From positions 1 to 46,235 of the forward strand of contig NZ_QFDQ01000220.1 in NCBI RefSeq assembly GCF_003270085.1: a stretch of DNA of 46,235 nt. The letters are read 5' to 3'. The translations under genes were made by a program, and so were the position numbers. Positions within the stretch are counted from its first letter, which is position 1, and each line of letters begins with the position of its first letter. A model generated the notes under the pieces. The model searched no databases. It saw nothing but the letters and a program-made list of their open reading frames with translations, and was not told the DNA's origin. This document shows, piece after piece, positions 8,714 to 16,306 of this stretch. Origin of the DNA: Streptomyces triticisoli (GTDB lineage: Bacteria; Actinomycetota; Actinomycetes; Streptomycetales; Streptomycetaceae).

Positions 8714-9328
8714 ATGCGCGGCATAGGCGACACCTTCCGCATCCTCCACGTCAGCACCGGCAACGTGTGCCGCTCGCCCATCACCGAGCGGCTGACCCGG
8801 CACTTCCTGGCGGACCGGCTCGGGGACCCCCGGGGCGGCGGGCTGATCGTGGAGAGCGCGGGCACCTGGGGCCACGAGGGCGCGCCCATGGAGGCCAACG
8901 CGGAGACCGTGCTGGCCGACTTCGGCGCGGACGCCTCCGGCTTCGTGGGCCGCGAACTCCTGGACGAGCACGTGATCATGGCCGATCTCGTGCTGACCGC
9001 CACCCGCGACCACCGCGCCCAGGTCATCTCCATGGGCCACTCGGCGGGTCTGCGCACCTTCACCCTCAAGGAGTTCACCCGCCTGGTGCGGGCGATAGAC
9101 CCGGCCACGCTGCCTCCCCTGGAGGACGGCGCGGTCGAACGCGCCCGCGCCCTGGTCCGCGCCGCCGCCGCTCTACGCGGGTGGCTCCTGGCCCCCACGG
9201 CCGAGGCGGACGAGGTCCACGACCCCTACGGCGCCCCCCTGCCCTTCTTCCGCTCGATCGGCGACGAGATACACCAGGCGCTGGACCCGGTGGTGACGGC
9301 GCTGACGGGGGTGGCCGCGCGGGCTTGA
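8714..9328 (+). CDS. low-molecular-weight protein-tyrosine-phosphatase-like protein, nucleophile Cys replaced by Ser
   Basis: The 204-residue product has the LMW-PTP fold signature ILHVSTGNVCRSPITERL near the N-terminus and the general-acid motif HDPYGAP near residue 172. In this family the P-loop reads C-x-G-N-x-C-R-S and the first Cys is the nucleophile. Here that position is Ser (VSTGNVCRS), while the second Cys, the Arg and the DPY aspartate are kept. Classical Cys-dependent phosphatase activity is therefore doubtful. It may be a phosphate- or phosphoprotein-binding pseudophosphatase, or act by another mechanism. Its place directly after the TsaC gene is, as I recall, common in actinobacteria. 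The start is ATG 8714. Confidence 0.85.
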   Translation: MRGIGDTFRILHVSTGNVCRSPITERLTRHFLADRLGDPRGGGLIVESAGTWGHEGAPMEANAETVLADFGADASGFVGRELLDEHVIMADLVLTATRDHRAQVISMGHSAGLRTFTLKEFTRLVRAIDPATLPPLEDGAVERARALVRAAAALRGWLLAPTAEADEVHDPYGAPLPFFRSIGDEIHQALDPVVTALTGVAARA

Positions 9329-9550
9329 GCGGGGCGGGGCCCCACACAAGCGTCCGGTGACGGGACAGGGCGGTGGGCCGGCGGGTTCACGGGACCGTCC
9401 GTCACGGCACCGCGCCGTCACAGCGCCCCCGAAACCCCCGGCCTCGTATGCCCGCGTCCGTGACCCCGTGGGCCCGACAGGACCTGGGGGCCAACGGCGC
9501 ACCCGGACGGCACCGGATCACACGGGCCCGACGAGGCCGTGATCCCCCCC

Positions 9551-9763
9551 GTGCGCCCGGGAGGGCCCGAGGGCCGCGCGGGGCCCACGAGCCAAGGTTT
9601 CCCGGTGTGATGGGAGGTCCTGGGGGGTGTGTGGGGTCTGTGGGGCTGGGTTTCCCGGTGTGTCGGGACGCCCGAGGACCGCGCGGGCCTTGTGAGGCCC
9701 GGGGTTCGCGGTGTGCCCGGGACGGCGTAAGGGTCGCGCGGGGTGGTGGGGGGCGGGCCTACA
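9551..9763. repeat. imperfect tandem repeat, four units of 53-54 bp
   Basis: The 472-bp gap before glyA (9329-9800) has no gene. Within it four head-to-tail units begin at 9551, 9605, 9658 and 9711, each opening GTGYG and most closing with a G-rich TTTCCCG or GTTCGCG. Units 1 and 3 share GCCCGAGG-x-CCGCGCGGG almost exactly. Unit 2 is the most diverged. The G-rich strand runs (GTGTGTGGGGTCTGTGGGG) could form non-B DNA. The last unit ends at a -10-like TACATT (9760-9765), about 36 nt upstream of glyA. Confidence 0.65.
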
Positions 9764-9800
9764 TTGGACGTACGTCACCGTCGACCGTCCGGAGCGCGTC

Positions 9801-11039
9801 ATGTCGGTCATCCCCGTTCTCGAGGCAGACGTCCTGCGGCGGCAGGACCCCGAACTGGCCGACATCCTGCTGGGGGAGCTGCAGAGGCAGTCGACGACGC
9901 TGCAGCTGATCGCCGCCGAGAACTTCACCTCGCCGGCAGTGCTGGCCGCGCTCGGCTCGGCGCTGGCGAACAAGTACGCCGAGGGCTACCCCGCCGCCCG
10001 GCACCACGGCGGCTGCGAGATGGCCGACGCCGCCGAACGCCTCGCCGTGCAGCGGGCGAAGGACCTGTTCGGCGCCGAGCACGCCAACGTCCAGGCGCAC
10101 TCGGGCTCTTCGGCGGTCCTCGCCGCCTACGCGGCGCTGCTGCGCCCCGGAGACACCGTGCTCGCCCTCGGACTGCCGCACGGCGGCCACCTCACCCACG
10201 GCTCGCCCGCGAACTTCTCCGGCCGCTGGTTCGACTTCGTCGGCTACGGCGTCGACGCCGAGACCGGACTCATCGACCACCTCCAGGTGCGCACCCTCGC
10301 CCACGCGCACCGCCCCAAGGCGATCGTGTGCGGGTCGATCGCCTACCCCCGCCACATCGACTACGCCTTCTTCCGCTCCGTCGCCGACGAGGTGGGCGCC
10401 TACCTGATCGCCGACGCCGCCCACCCCATGGGGCTGGTGGCCGGGGGAGCGGCGCCCAGCCCCGTGCCGTACGCCGACATCGTGTGCGCCACCACCCACA
10501 AGGTGCTGCGCGGCCCGCGCGGCGGGATGATCCTGTGCGGCGGCGAGCTCGCCGAGCGCGTCGACCGCGCCGTCTTCCCCTTCACCCAGGGCGGCGCGCA
10601 GATGCACACCATCGCCGCGAAGGCCGTCGCGTTCGCCGAGGCCGCGACCCCGGCCTTCGCCGCCTACGCCCACCAGGTCGTCGCCAACGCACGGGTGCTC
10701 GCGGCCCGGCTGGCCGCCGAGGGCCTGAACGTCACCACCCGCGGCACCGACACCCACCTGATCACCGCCGACCCGGCGCCGCTCGGCGTCGACGGGCGCA
10801 CCGCGCGCGGCCGTCTGGCCGCCGCCGGGATCGTCCTCGACTGCTGCGCCCTGCCGCACGCCGGCGCCCGCGGGCTGCGCCTGGGCACCGCCGCGGTGAC
10901 CACCCAGGGCATGGGCCAGGGCGAGATGGAGTGGATCGCCGTACTGTTCGGCAAGGTGCTGCGCGGCGAACTCGACGGGGCCAGGGCACGTGAGGACGTG
11001 CGTGAACTCACCGGCCGGTTTCCGCCATATCCCGGCTGA
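9801..11039 (+). CDS. glyA: serine hydroxymethyltransferase
   Basis: SHMT interconverts serine plus tetrahydrofolate with glycine plus 5,10-methylene-tetrahydrofolate, using pyridoxal phosphate. The 412-residue product carries the folate/substrate motif LIAAENFTSPAVL near residue 35, the YAEGYPAARHHGGC motif near 59, and the PLP-lysine motif ATTHKVLRGPRGG near residue 230. ATG 9801 follows GGAG (9791-9794); an earlier in-frame start at 9711 would run through the tandem repeats and is unlikely. Streptomyces usually carry more than one glyA; this is the copy next to the cell-wall and atp genes. I see no recognisable glycine or folate riboswitch upstream. Confidence 0.93.
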   Translation: MSVIPVLEADVLRRQDPELADILLGELQRQSTTLQLIAAENFTSPAVLAALGSALANKYAEGYPAARHHGGCEMADAAERLAVQRAKDLFGAEHANVQAHSGSSAVLAAYAALLRPGDTVLALGLPHGGHLTHGSPANFSGRWFDFVGYGVDAETGLIDHLQVRTLAHAHRPKAIVCGSIAYPRHIDYAFFRSVADEVGAYLIADAAHPMGLVAGGAAPSPVPYADIVCATTHKVLRGPRGGMILCGGELAERVDRAVFPFTQGGAQMHTIAAKAVAFAEAATPAFAAYAHQVVANARVLAARLAAEGLNVTTRGTDTHLITADPAPLGVDGRTARGRLAAAGIVLDCCALPHAGARGLRLGTAAVTTQGMGQGEMEWIAVLFGKVLRGELDGARAREDVRELTGRFPPYPG

Positions 11040-11103
11040 GGTGGGGTAGACGCCCAGTCGGAGGGTCGCTTCCTGAATCTGTGGTGGTTTCCACCTGTTC
11101 CGC

Positions 11104-11177
11104 ACGGGATCGGTTCGGGCTGGACCGCAACCCTCGGGTTGGAAGCCCCCCTCCTTCAGGCAGGGGAGCGGAGTCAC
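11104..11177 (+). mobile_element. IS200/IS605-like right-end remnant without transposase
   Basis: After glyA, the sequence ACCCTCGGGTTGGAAGCCCC leads into a small imperfect hairpin with a CTTCAGG loop region and AGGGGAG closing arm (about 11139-11168). This form resembles the right ends and guide-RNA 3' ends of Streptomyces IS200/IS605 TnpB elements as I remember them. No transposase or TnpB reading frame is present. A similar block lies on the minus strand at 43113-43142. The call is pattern recognition only. Confidence 0.4.
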
Positions 11178-11210
11178 ACATATGCCTGCGTCGCTAGCTC
11201 GCTAGGCTGA

Positions 11211-11272
11211 GAGCCTGTCGTCAAACTTCTGTCGTTCGCCCGAAGGGCAGGCGGGAGCTTGACGACAGGCTC
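11211..11272. mobile_element. 62-bp MITE-like element
   Basis: Perfect 14-bp terminal inverted repeats GAGCCTGTCGTCAA (11211-11224) and TTGACGACAGGCTC (11259-11272) flank a 34-bp core. TGA occurs immediately outside both ends (11208-11210 and 11273-11275), as a 3-bp target duplication would. IS5-family elements with TNA duplications have this size of target repeat. The element could also work as a transcribed hairpin between glyA and the next gene. Confidence 0.6.
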
Positions 11273-11304
11273 TGAGACGGCCAGCGAGACCTGTGGGGAA
11301 GCCC

Positions 11305-12651
11305 GTGCGTGAATACCTGCTGACGCTCTGCATCACGGCCGCGGTGACGTATCTGCTGACAGGGCCGGTACGGAAGTTCGCGATCGTGGCGGGGGCGATG
11401 CCGGAGGTCCGGGCACGTGACGTGCACCGGGAGCCCACTCCCCGGCTCGGCGGAATCGCGATGTTCTTCGGGTTGTGCGCGGGCCTGCTGGTCGCCGGCC
11501 ACCTCACCAACCTCAGTCAGGTCTTCGACAAGTCGAACGAGCCACGCGCGCTGCTTTCCGGGGCCGCCCTGATCTGGCTGATCGGCGTCCTCGACGACAA
11601 GTTCGAGATCGACGCACTGATCAAGCTGGGCGGCCAGATGATCGCCGCCGGTGTGATGGTCGTGCAGGGTCTGACGATCCTGTGGCTGCCGGTGCCGGGC
11701 GTGGGCACGGTCGCGCTGACCCAGTGGCAGAGCACCCTGCTGACGGTGGCGCTGGTCGTGATCACCATCAACGCGGTCAACTTCGTCGACGGACTGGACG
11801 GTCTGGCCGCCGGCATGGTGTGCATCGCGGCCGTCGCGTTCTTCATGTACGCCTACCGGCTGTGGTACGGGTACAACATCGAGGCCGCCGCCCCCGCCAC
11901 ACTCTTCGCCGTCATCCTCATGGGCATGTGCCTGGGCTTCCTGCCGCACAACATGCATCCCGCGCGGATCTTCATGGGTGACTCGGGGTCCATGCTGATC
12001 GGCCTGGTCCTGGCGGCGGGCGCGATCTCGGTGACCGGGCAGATCGACCCGGATGTGATGAAGCTGTTCTCCGGCTCAGAACGCAACACCGTGCACCAGA
12101 TGGTGCCGGTCTACATCCCGCTGCTGATGCCGCTGACGATCATCGCCATTCCGGCCGCCGACCTGGTCCTGGCCATCGTGCGGCGCACCTGGCACGGACA
12201 GTCGCCGTTCGCCGCGGACCGGGGGCATCTGCACCACCGCCTGCTGGAGATCGGCCACTCGCACAGCCGGGCCGTGCTGATCATGTACTTCTGGTCGGCG
12301 CTGATCGGCTTCGGCGCGCTGGCCTACTCGGTCAACTCCGCGTCCATGTGGATCGTGCTGGGCGTCGCCCTGCTCAGCTTCGTCGGGCTGGTGCTGCTCC
12401 TGCTGCCGCGCTTCACCCCGCGTGCGCCGCGCTGGGCCGAGCAGCTCGTGCCGCCGCGCTACCGGCACCCGCGCCCGGCCACGGCGCCGGACGCCTCCAG
12501 GCCGGCGGCCGCGGAGCCCCTTGCCACGGCTGATGTCACGGGGACTTCCGGCGTACGGGTCCGGGCCGGCGTGGCCGGCGTCAACGGAGCGACCGCTCTG
12601 GGCGCCCGTTCGCGTCTCCTGGACAGGCGCAAAGCAGGAACGTCACGCTGA
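11305..12651 (+). CDS. WecA/TagO/MraY-family undecaprenyl-phosphate sugar-1-phosphate transferase
   Basis: Members transfer GlcNAc-1-phosphate (or a related sugar) from UDP-sugar to undecaprenyl phosphate at the membrane, starting teichoic-acid or arabinogalactan-type polymers. The 448-residue product is polytopic (about ten to eleven hydrophobic segments). It has the family Asp motif GVLDDKFEIDALIK near residue 94, NFVDGLDGLAAG near 160, the MGDSGSM loop near 225 and the HLHHRLLEIGHS His motif near 311, which favours the WecA/TagO branch over MraY. A hydrophilic tail of about 75 residues follows. I chose GTG 11305, preceded by GGGGAAG (11295-11301); GTG 11293 is an alternative. The LCP ligase at 4151 could act downstream of its product. 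Confidence 0.9.
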   Translation: MREYLLTLCITAAVTYLLTGPVRKFAIVAGAMPEVRARDVHREPTPRLGGIAMFFGLCAGLLVAGHLTNLSQVFDKSNEPRALLSGAALIWLIGVLDDKFEIDALIKLGGQMIAAGVMVVQGLTILWLPVPGVGTVALTQWQSTLLTVALVVITINAVNFVDGLDGLAAGMVCIAAVAFFMYAYRLWYGYNIEAAAPATLFAVILMGMCLGFLPHNMHPARIFMGDSGSMLIGLVLAAGAISVTGQIDPDVMKLFSGSERNTVHQMVPVYIPLLMPLTIIAIPAADLVLAIVRRTWHGQSPFAADRGHLHHRLLEIGHSHSRAVLIMYFWSALIGFGALAYSVNSASMWIVLGVALLSFVGLVLLLLPRFTPRAPRWAEQLVPPRYRHPRPATAPDASRPAAAEPLATADVTGTSGVRVRAGVAGVNGATALGARSRLLDRRKAGTSR

Positions 12652-12834
12652 GGGTCGAGGCCGAGCGTCAAGGCTGAGGGTCAAGGTAAGAATCTGACTA
12701 AGGCGTTGCCCAGTCATGGGGTTGTGAATCCGGGCAATATTGGACATATTGGTCCAGGTTTTGCGCAGGTGTGTGGCGTGAGCCTCGACTGTGAGGGTGC
12801 GCACACCCGGCGGGTAAAGACCTCATCAAATAGT

Positions 12835-12852
12835 TTGTGATACCGTTCACGA
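12835..12852. promoter_or_regulatory. candidate Rex operator upstream of the atp operon
   Basis: TTGTGATACCGTTCACGA fits the 18-bp Rex consensus TTGTGAANNNNTTCACAA at every fixed position but two. Rex is the NADH/NAD+-sensing repressor of respiratory genes in Streptomyces. The site lies 128 bp upstream of atpI, just before a possible -10 TATCCC (12854-12859). The same gap (12652-12979) holds an unusually AT-rich patch with ATATTGG twice (near 12737 and 12746) and TGGAC/GTCCA arms (12742-12757). Confidence 0.7.
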
Positions 12853-12979
12853 GTATCCCGGACAGAGTCGAAGGCCCTGAGTGCAACGGTCCTTCGGGGC
12901 CGAGGTTTCTCTCTCGACGCCGGGACTACGCTCGTCCCATGACGACACCCTTCCCCCAGTGATTTGCGGAGTCGCCGCC

Positions 12980-13417
12980 ATGCCCTCCAGTGACGCCCGG
13001 ACCCTGATCCAGGCTGCCGTGCCCACTGCTGCCGTAGGCGCGGTCGCCGTCGCGATCGGCGGCGCCGTCGAAGGCGGCAAGGGTGCGATCGGAGCGGTCA
13101 TCGCGACAGTGCTCGTGATCCTGCTCATGGGGGCGGGTCTGTACGTCCTCCAGTGGACCGCCAAGTCACTGCCGCATCTGTTCCAGGCGATGGGGCTGAT
13201 GATGTACATGGCGCAGATCCTGCTGATGTTCACCTTCATCGCGCTCTTCAAGAACACGACGCTGTTCCACCCGAAGGTCTTCGCCCTCGCGCTGCTCGTG
13301 TGCACCCTGACCTGGGTCGCCGCGCAGGCACGCGCCCAGATGAAGGCCAAGATCCTTTACGTGGAACCCGATTCGACGACGGGCGAGAAGAAGGAGACTC
13401 AGGGGCACTCGTCGTGA
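12980..13417 (+). CDS. atpI: ATP synthase protein I (AtpI)
   Basis: AtpI is a small membrane protein encoded first in many atp operons, thought to help c-ring assembly or ion supply. The 145-residue product has four hydrophobic segments: about 18-32, 37-58, 68-92 and 102-117. It ends in a charged tail. ATG 12980 (MPSSDARTLIQAAVP) follows GGAG (12968-12971). It is the first gene of atpIBEFHAGDC and lies downstream of the candidate Rex site. The 225-bp gap to atpB holds a possible -10 TATCGT (13456-13461), so a second promoter there is possible but weakly supported. Confidence 0.88.
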   Translation: MPSSDARTLIQAAVPTAAVGAVAVAIGGAVEGGKGAIGAVIATVLVILLMGAGLYVLQWTAKSLPHLFQAMGLMMYMAQILLMFTFIALFKNTTLFHPKVFALALLVCTLTWVAAQARAQMKAKILYVEPDSTTGEKKETQGHSS

Positions 13418-13642
13418 GACGTAGGGCCGGGATAAAGGTGCATCAGAGATCCTGCTATCGTCCGGTGCCAACTGCGGCATCGCGGGCGCGGGCATCCGAG
13501 CTGACGCCTGCAATATCGCGAGGCGAGATGCCCCACAGTCGCCCCCACATCCGTAACACCAGTCCCGTGCCGATCCGCGGCCCCGTGCCGCGCCGACACC
13601 ACGAGGTTGCCGAATCCATGCGCCACGCCGAAGGAGCCCGCG

Positions 13643-14464
13643 GTGAGTGCTGACCCGACGCAGGTGCTCGCCTTCGAGACCGACTGCCACATCTTCGCCG
13701 ACTGTGGCTTTCCGTCTCCCGGGCTGCACTCGTTCCTCTTCGAGCCCCTCTGGGGCAACGGCGACAGCAACGTGTACTTCAACAAGACGATGCTGCTGGC
13801 GCTGCTCGGGTCGATCATCGTGATCGGCTTCTTCTGGGCGGCCTTCCGCCGGCCCCAGGTCGTCCCCGGCAAGCTGCAGATGGTCGCCGAGGCCGGCTAC
13901 GACTTCGTCCGCCGGGGCGTCGTCTACGAGACGATGGGCAAGCGCCAGGGCGAGAAGTACGTCCCGTTCGTCGTCGCGCTGTTCTTCTTCGTCTGGATGA
14001 TGAACCTCTGGTCGATCATCCCGTTCGCCCAGTTCCCGGTGACGTCGGTCATCGCGTACCCGATGGTGCTCGCGCTGGTCGTCTACCTCGTGTGGGTCTC
14101 GCTGACCTTCAAGAAGCACGGCTTCGTCGGCGCCCTGAAGAACTTCACCGGCTACGACAAGTCGCTCGGTGCGGCACTGCCGGTCGTCATGCTGATCGAG
14201 GCCTTCTCGAACCTGCTCGTCCGGCCCTTCACCCACGCCGTGCGACTCTTCGCGAACATGTTCGCGGGCCACATCCTGCTGGTGCTGTTCACCATCGCCA
14301 GCTGGTACCTGCTGAACGGCATCGGGATCGCCTACGCCGGCGTCTCGTTCCTGATGGTCCTCGTGATGACCGTCTTCGAGCTGTTCATCCAGGCCCTGCA
14401 GGCGTACGTCTTCGTCCTGCTGACCTGCACCTACATCCAGGGCGCGCTCGCCGAGCAGCACTGA
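13643..14464 (+). CDS. atpB: F0F1 ATP synthase subunit a
   Basis: Subunit a forms the proton half-channels against the c-ring. The 273-residue product is strongly hydrophobic with five to six membrane helices. It carries the essential arginine in the penultimate-helix motif THAVRLFANMFAGH near residue 200, with a Gln-containing last helix (FIQALQAYVFVLL). The start is GTG 13643 with AAGGAG (13631-13636) six bases upstream; the in-frame TTG at 13607 has no such site. It lies 71 bp before atpE. Confidence 0.95.
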   Translation: MSADPTQVLAFETDCHIFADCGFPSPGLHSFLFEPLWGNGDSNVYFNKTMLLALLGSIIVIGFFWAAFRRPQVVPGKLQMVAEAGYDFVRRGVVYETMGKRQGEKYVPFVVALFFFVWMMNLWSIIPFAQFPVTSVIAYPMVLALVVYLVWVSLTFKKHGFVGALKNFTGYDKSLGAALPVVMLIEAFSNLLVRPFTHAVRLFANMFAGHILLVLFTIASWYLLNGIGIAYAGVSFLMVLVMTVFELFIQALQAYVFVLLTCTYIQGALAEQH

Positions 14465-14535
14465 GCGTCCCGAACCCGCCCCCAATCGTCCGGTGGCGCA
14501 CCCCCACCGGCTCGTGAAGAAAAGGAAGAACTGGC

Positions 14536-14766
14536 ATGTCCCAGACCCTCGCCGCCGTCACCGGCTCGATCGCTTCCATCGGCTACGGCATCGCCGCCTT
14601 CGGCCCCGGCATCGGCGTCGGCATCATCTTCGGTAAGGGCACCGAAGCCATCGCCCGTCAGCCTGAGGCGGCCGGCCTGATCCGTGCCAACCAGATCCTT
14701 GGTTTCGCCTTCTGTGAGGCGCTGGCCCTCATCGGCCTGGTCATGCCGTTCGTCTACGGCACGTGA
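14536..14766 (+). CDS. atpE: F0F1 ATP synthase subunit c
   Basis: This is the proteolipid that builds the rotating c-ring. The 76-residue hairpin protein has helix 1 with the glycine series GYGIAAFGPGIGVGIIFG, the polar loop EAIARQPEAAG, and helix 2 with the proton-carrying Glu in GFAFCEALALIGL near residue 61. The ion-binding residues look proton-specific rather than sodium-specific. ATG 14536 follows AGGAAG (14523-14528). Confidence 0.97.
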   Translation: MSQTLAAVTGSIASIGYGIAAFGPGIGVGIIFGKGTEAIARQPEAAGLIRANQILGFAFCEALALIGLVMPFVYGT

Positions 14767-14809
14767 TCTCTGATCCACGACCGGCTCACTAGACGAAAGG
14801 CACACTGAT

Positions 14810-15358
14810 ATGAGCCCACTGCTTCATATCGCGGCTGAGGGGGAGCTTCAGAACCCCCTTGTCCCGCCGATTCCCGAGGTCGTCATCGGCCTGCTCGCCT
14901 TCGTCATCGTCTTCGGTTTCCTCGCCTGGAAGCTCCTCCCGAACATCAACAAGGTTCTGGAGGAGCGCCGCGAGGCGATCGAGGGCGGGATCGAGAAGGC
15001 CGAGGCCGCTCAGACCGAGGCTCAGAGCGTGCTCGAGCAGTACAAGGCCCAGCTCGCCGAGGCCCGGCACGAGGCCGCGCGCCTGCGCCAGGAGGCGCAG
15101 GAGCAGGGCGCCGTGCTCATCGCCGAGATGCGCGCGGAGGGCCAGCGGCAGCGTGAGGAGATCATCGCCGCCGGCCACGCACAGGTCGAGGCCGACCGCA
15201 AGGCCGCTTCGGCGGCGCTGCGCCAGGACATCGGCAGGCTGGCCACCGACCTGGCCGGCAAGCTCGTCGGCGAGTCCCTCGAGGACCACGCCCGGCAGAG
15301 CCGTGTGATCGACCGCTTCCTCGACGGGCTCGAGGAGAAGGCCGAGGCCGCTCGATGA
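14810..15358 (+). CDS. atpF: F0F1 ATP synthase subunit b
   Basis: Subunit b is the peripheral stalk that holds F1 still. The 182-residue protein has a short N-terminus, one membrane helix (about residues 24-46) and then a long charged coiled coil rich in Ala, Glu and Arg. ATG 14810 follows GAAAGG (14796-14801). The last four bases overlap the start of atpH (ATGA), which indicates translational coupling of the two stalk subunits. Confidence 0.95.
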   Translation: MSPLLHIAAEGELQNPLVPPIPEVVIGLLAFVIVFGFLAWKLLPNINKVLEERREAIEGGIEKAEAAQTEAQSVLEQYKAQLAEARHEAARLRQEAQEQGAVLIAEMRAEGQRQREEIIAAGHAQVEADRKAASAALRQDIGRLATDLAGKLVGESLEDHARQSRVIDRFLDGLEEKAEAAR

Positions 15359-16176
15359 CCATGCACGGAGCGAGCCGTGAGGCTCTGGCCGCTGCACGTG
15401 AGCGTCTCGACGCGCTGACGGACTCCACGTCCGTGGACGCCGCACGGCTCGCCGAGGAACTGGCGGCCGTCACCTCGCTGCTCCACCGCGAGGTCGGTCT
15501 GCGCCGGGTCCTCACCGACCCGGCGCAGACCGGCGAGGCCAAGGCCACGCTGGTGCAGCGCCTGCTCGGCGGCCAGATCGGCGGTACGACCGAGGACCTG
15601 GTGTCCGGCCTGGTGCGCTCCCGCTGGTCGCAGCCCCGCGACCTGGTGGACGCGCTGGAGGAGCTGGCGAGCATCGCCGACCTCACCGCGGCGCAGCGGA
15701 CCGGTGCGCTCGACGACGTCGAGGACGAGCTGTTCCGCTTCGCGCGGATCATCTCGTCGAACACCGGACTGCGCTCGGCCCTGACGGACCGGGCCGCGAC
15801 CGCGTCGGCCAAGACGGAGCTGTTGAACCGGCTGCTCGGCGGCCGGGCCGACGTGACCACGGTGCGTCTGGTGACGCGCCTTGTGACCGCGCCGCGGGGA
15901 CGTAGCCTTGAAGCGGGACTGGAGTCCCTCGCCAAGCTCGCCGCCGACCGGCGCAACCGCATGGTCGCCGTCGTCACCTCGGCGGTCCCGCTGAGCGGCA
16001 CGCAGAAGCAGCGCCTCGGCGCCGCTCTCGCCAAGCTCTACGGCCGTCAGATGCACCTGAACCTCGACGTGGACCCCGAGGTCGTCGGAGGGATCCGGGT
16101 GCAGGTCGGCGACGAGGTCATCAACGGCTCTCTCGCCGACCGGCTCGAAGACGCCGCCCGCCGCATGACGAGCTAG
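15355..16176 (+). CDS. atpH: F0F1 ATP synthase subunit delta, extended actinobacterial form
   Basis: Delta joins the peripheral stalk to the top of F1. The 273-residue product is about 95 residues longer than the E. coli subunit (177). The C-terminal half, from about residue 95, carries the usual OSCP-like sequence ending GGIRVQVGDEVINGSLADRL. The N-terminal half is an additional helical domain, as in other actinobacteria. It starts at ATG 15355, overlapping atpF by four bases; an ATG two codons later (15361) is an alternative. Confidence 0.95.
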   Translation: MTMHGASREALAAARERLDALTDSTSVDAARLAEELAAVTSLLHREVGLRRVLTDPAQTGEAKATLVQRLLGGQIGGTTEDLVSGLVRSRWSQPRDLVDALEELASIADLTAAQRTGALDDVEDELFRFARIISSNTGLRSALTDRAATASAKTELLNRLLGGRADVTTVRLVTRLVTAPRGRSLEAGLESLAKLAADRRNRMVAVVTSAVPLSGTQKQRLGAALAKLYGRQMHLNLDVDPEVVGGIRVQVGDEVINGSLADRLEDAARRMTS

Positions 16177-16202
16177 CAGCAACTCAACACAAGACGTACA
16201 CG

Positions 16203-16267
16203 ACGGCCCTGGTTGGGCCGTGCAGAGGATTCACCTCGTTATTGGGGGGAGTCCCCATACCCCCCAA
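16203..16267 (+). promoter_or_regulatory. two hairpins in the atpH-atpA gap
   Basis: ACGGCCC/GGGCCGT (16203-16209 and 16215-16221) is a perfect 7-bp stem with a 5-nt loop. TTGGGGGG/CCCCCCAA (16242-16249 and 16260-16267) is a perfect 8-bp stem with a 10-nt loop. Neither is followed by a T tract. They lie in the longest gap between stalk and F1 genes (130 bp). They could be mRNA processing or stability elements that help raise alpha-subunit output. Confidence 0.5.
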
Positions 16268-16306
16268 GTGAAACTTCGGGCCCAACAAGGAGAGCAGGGA
16301 ACCCAG

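Noticed and set aside
9329..9800. Possible glycine or tetrahydrofolate riboswitch upstream of glyA
   Set aside because: I could not find the conserved cores of these aptamers; the region is dominated by the tandem repeat.
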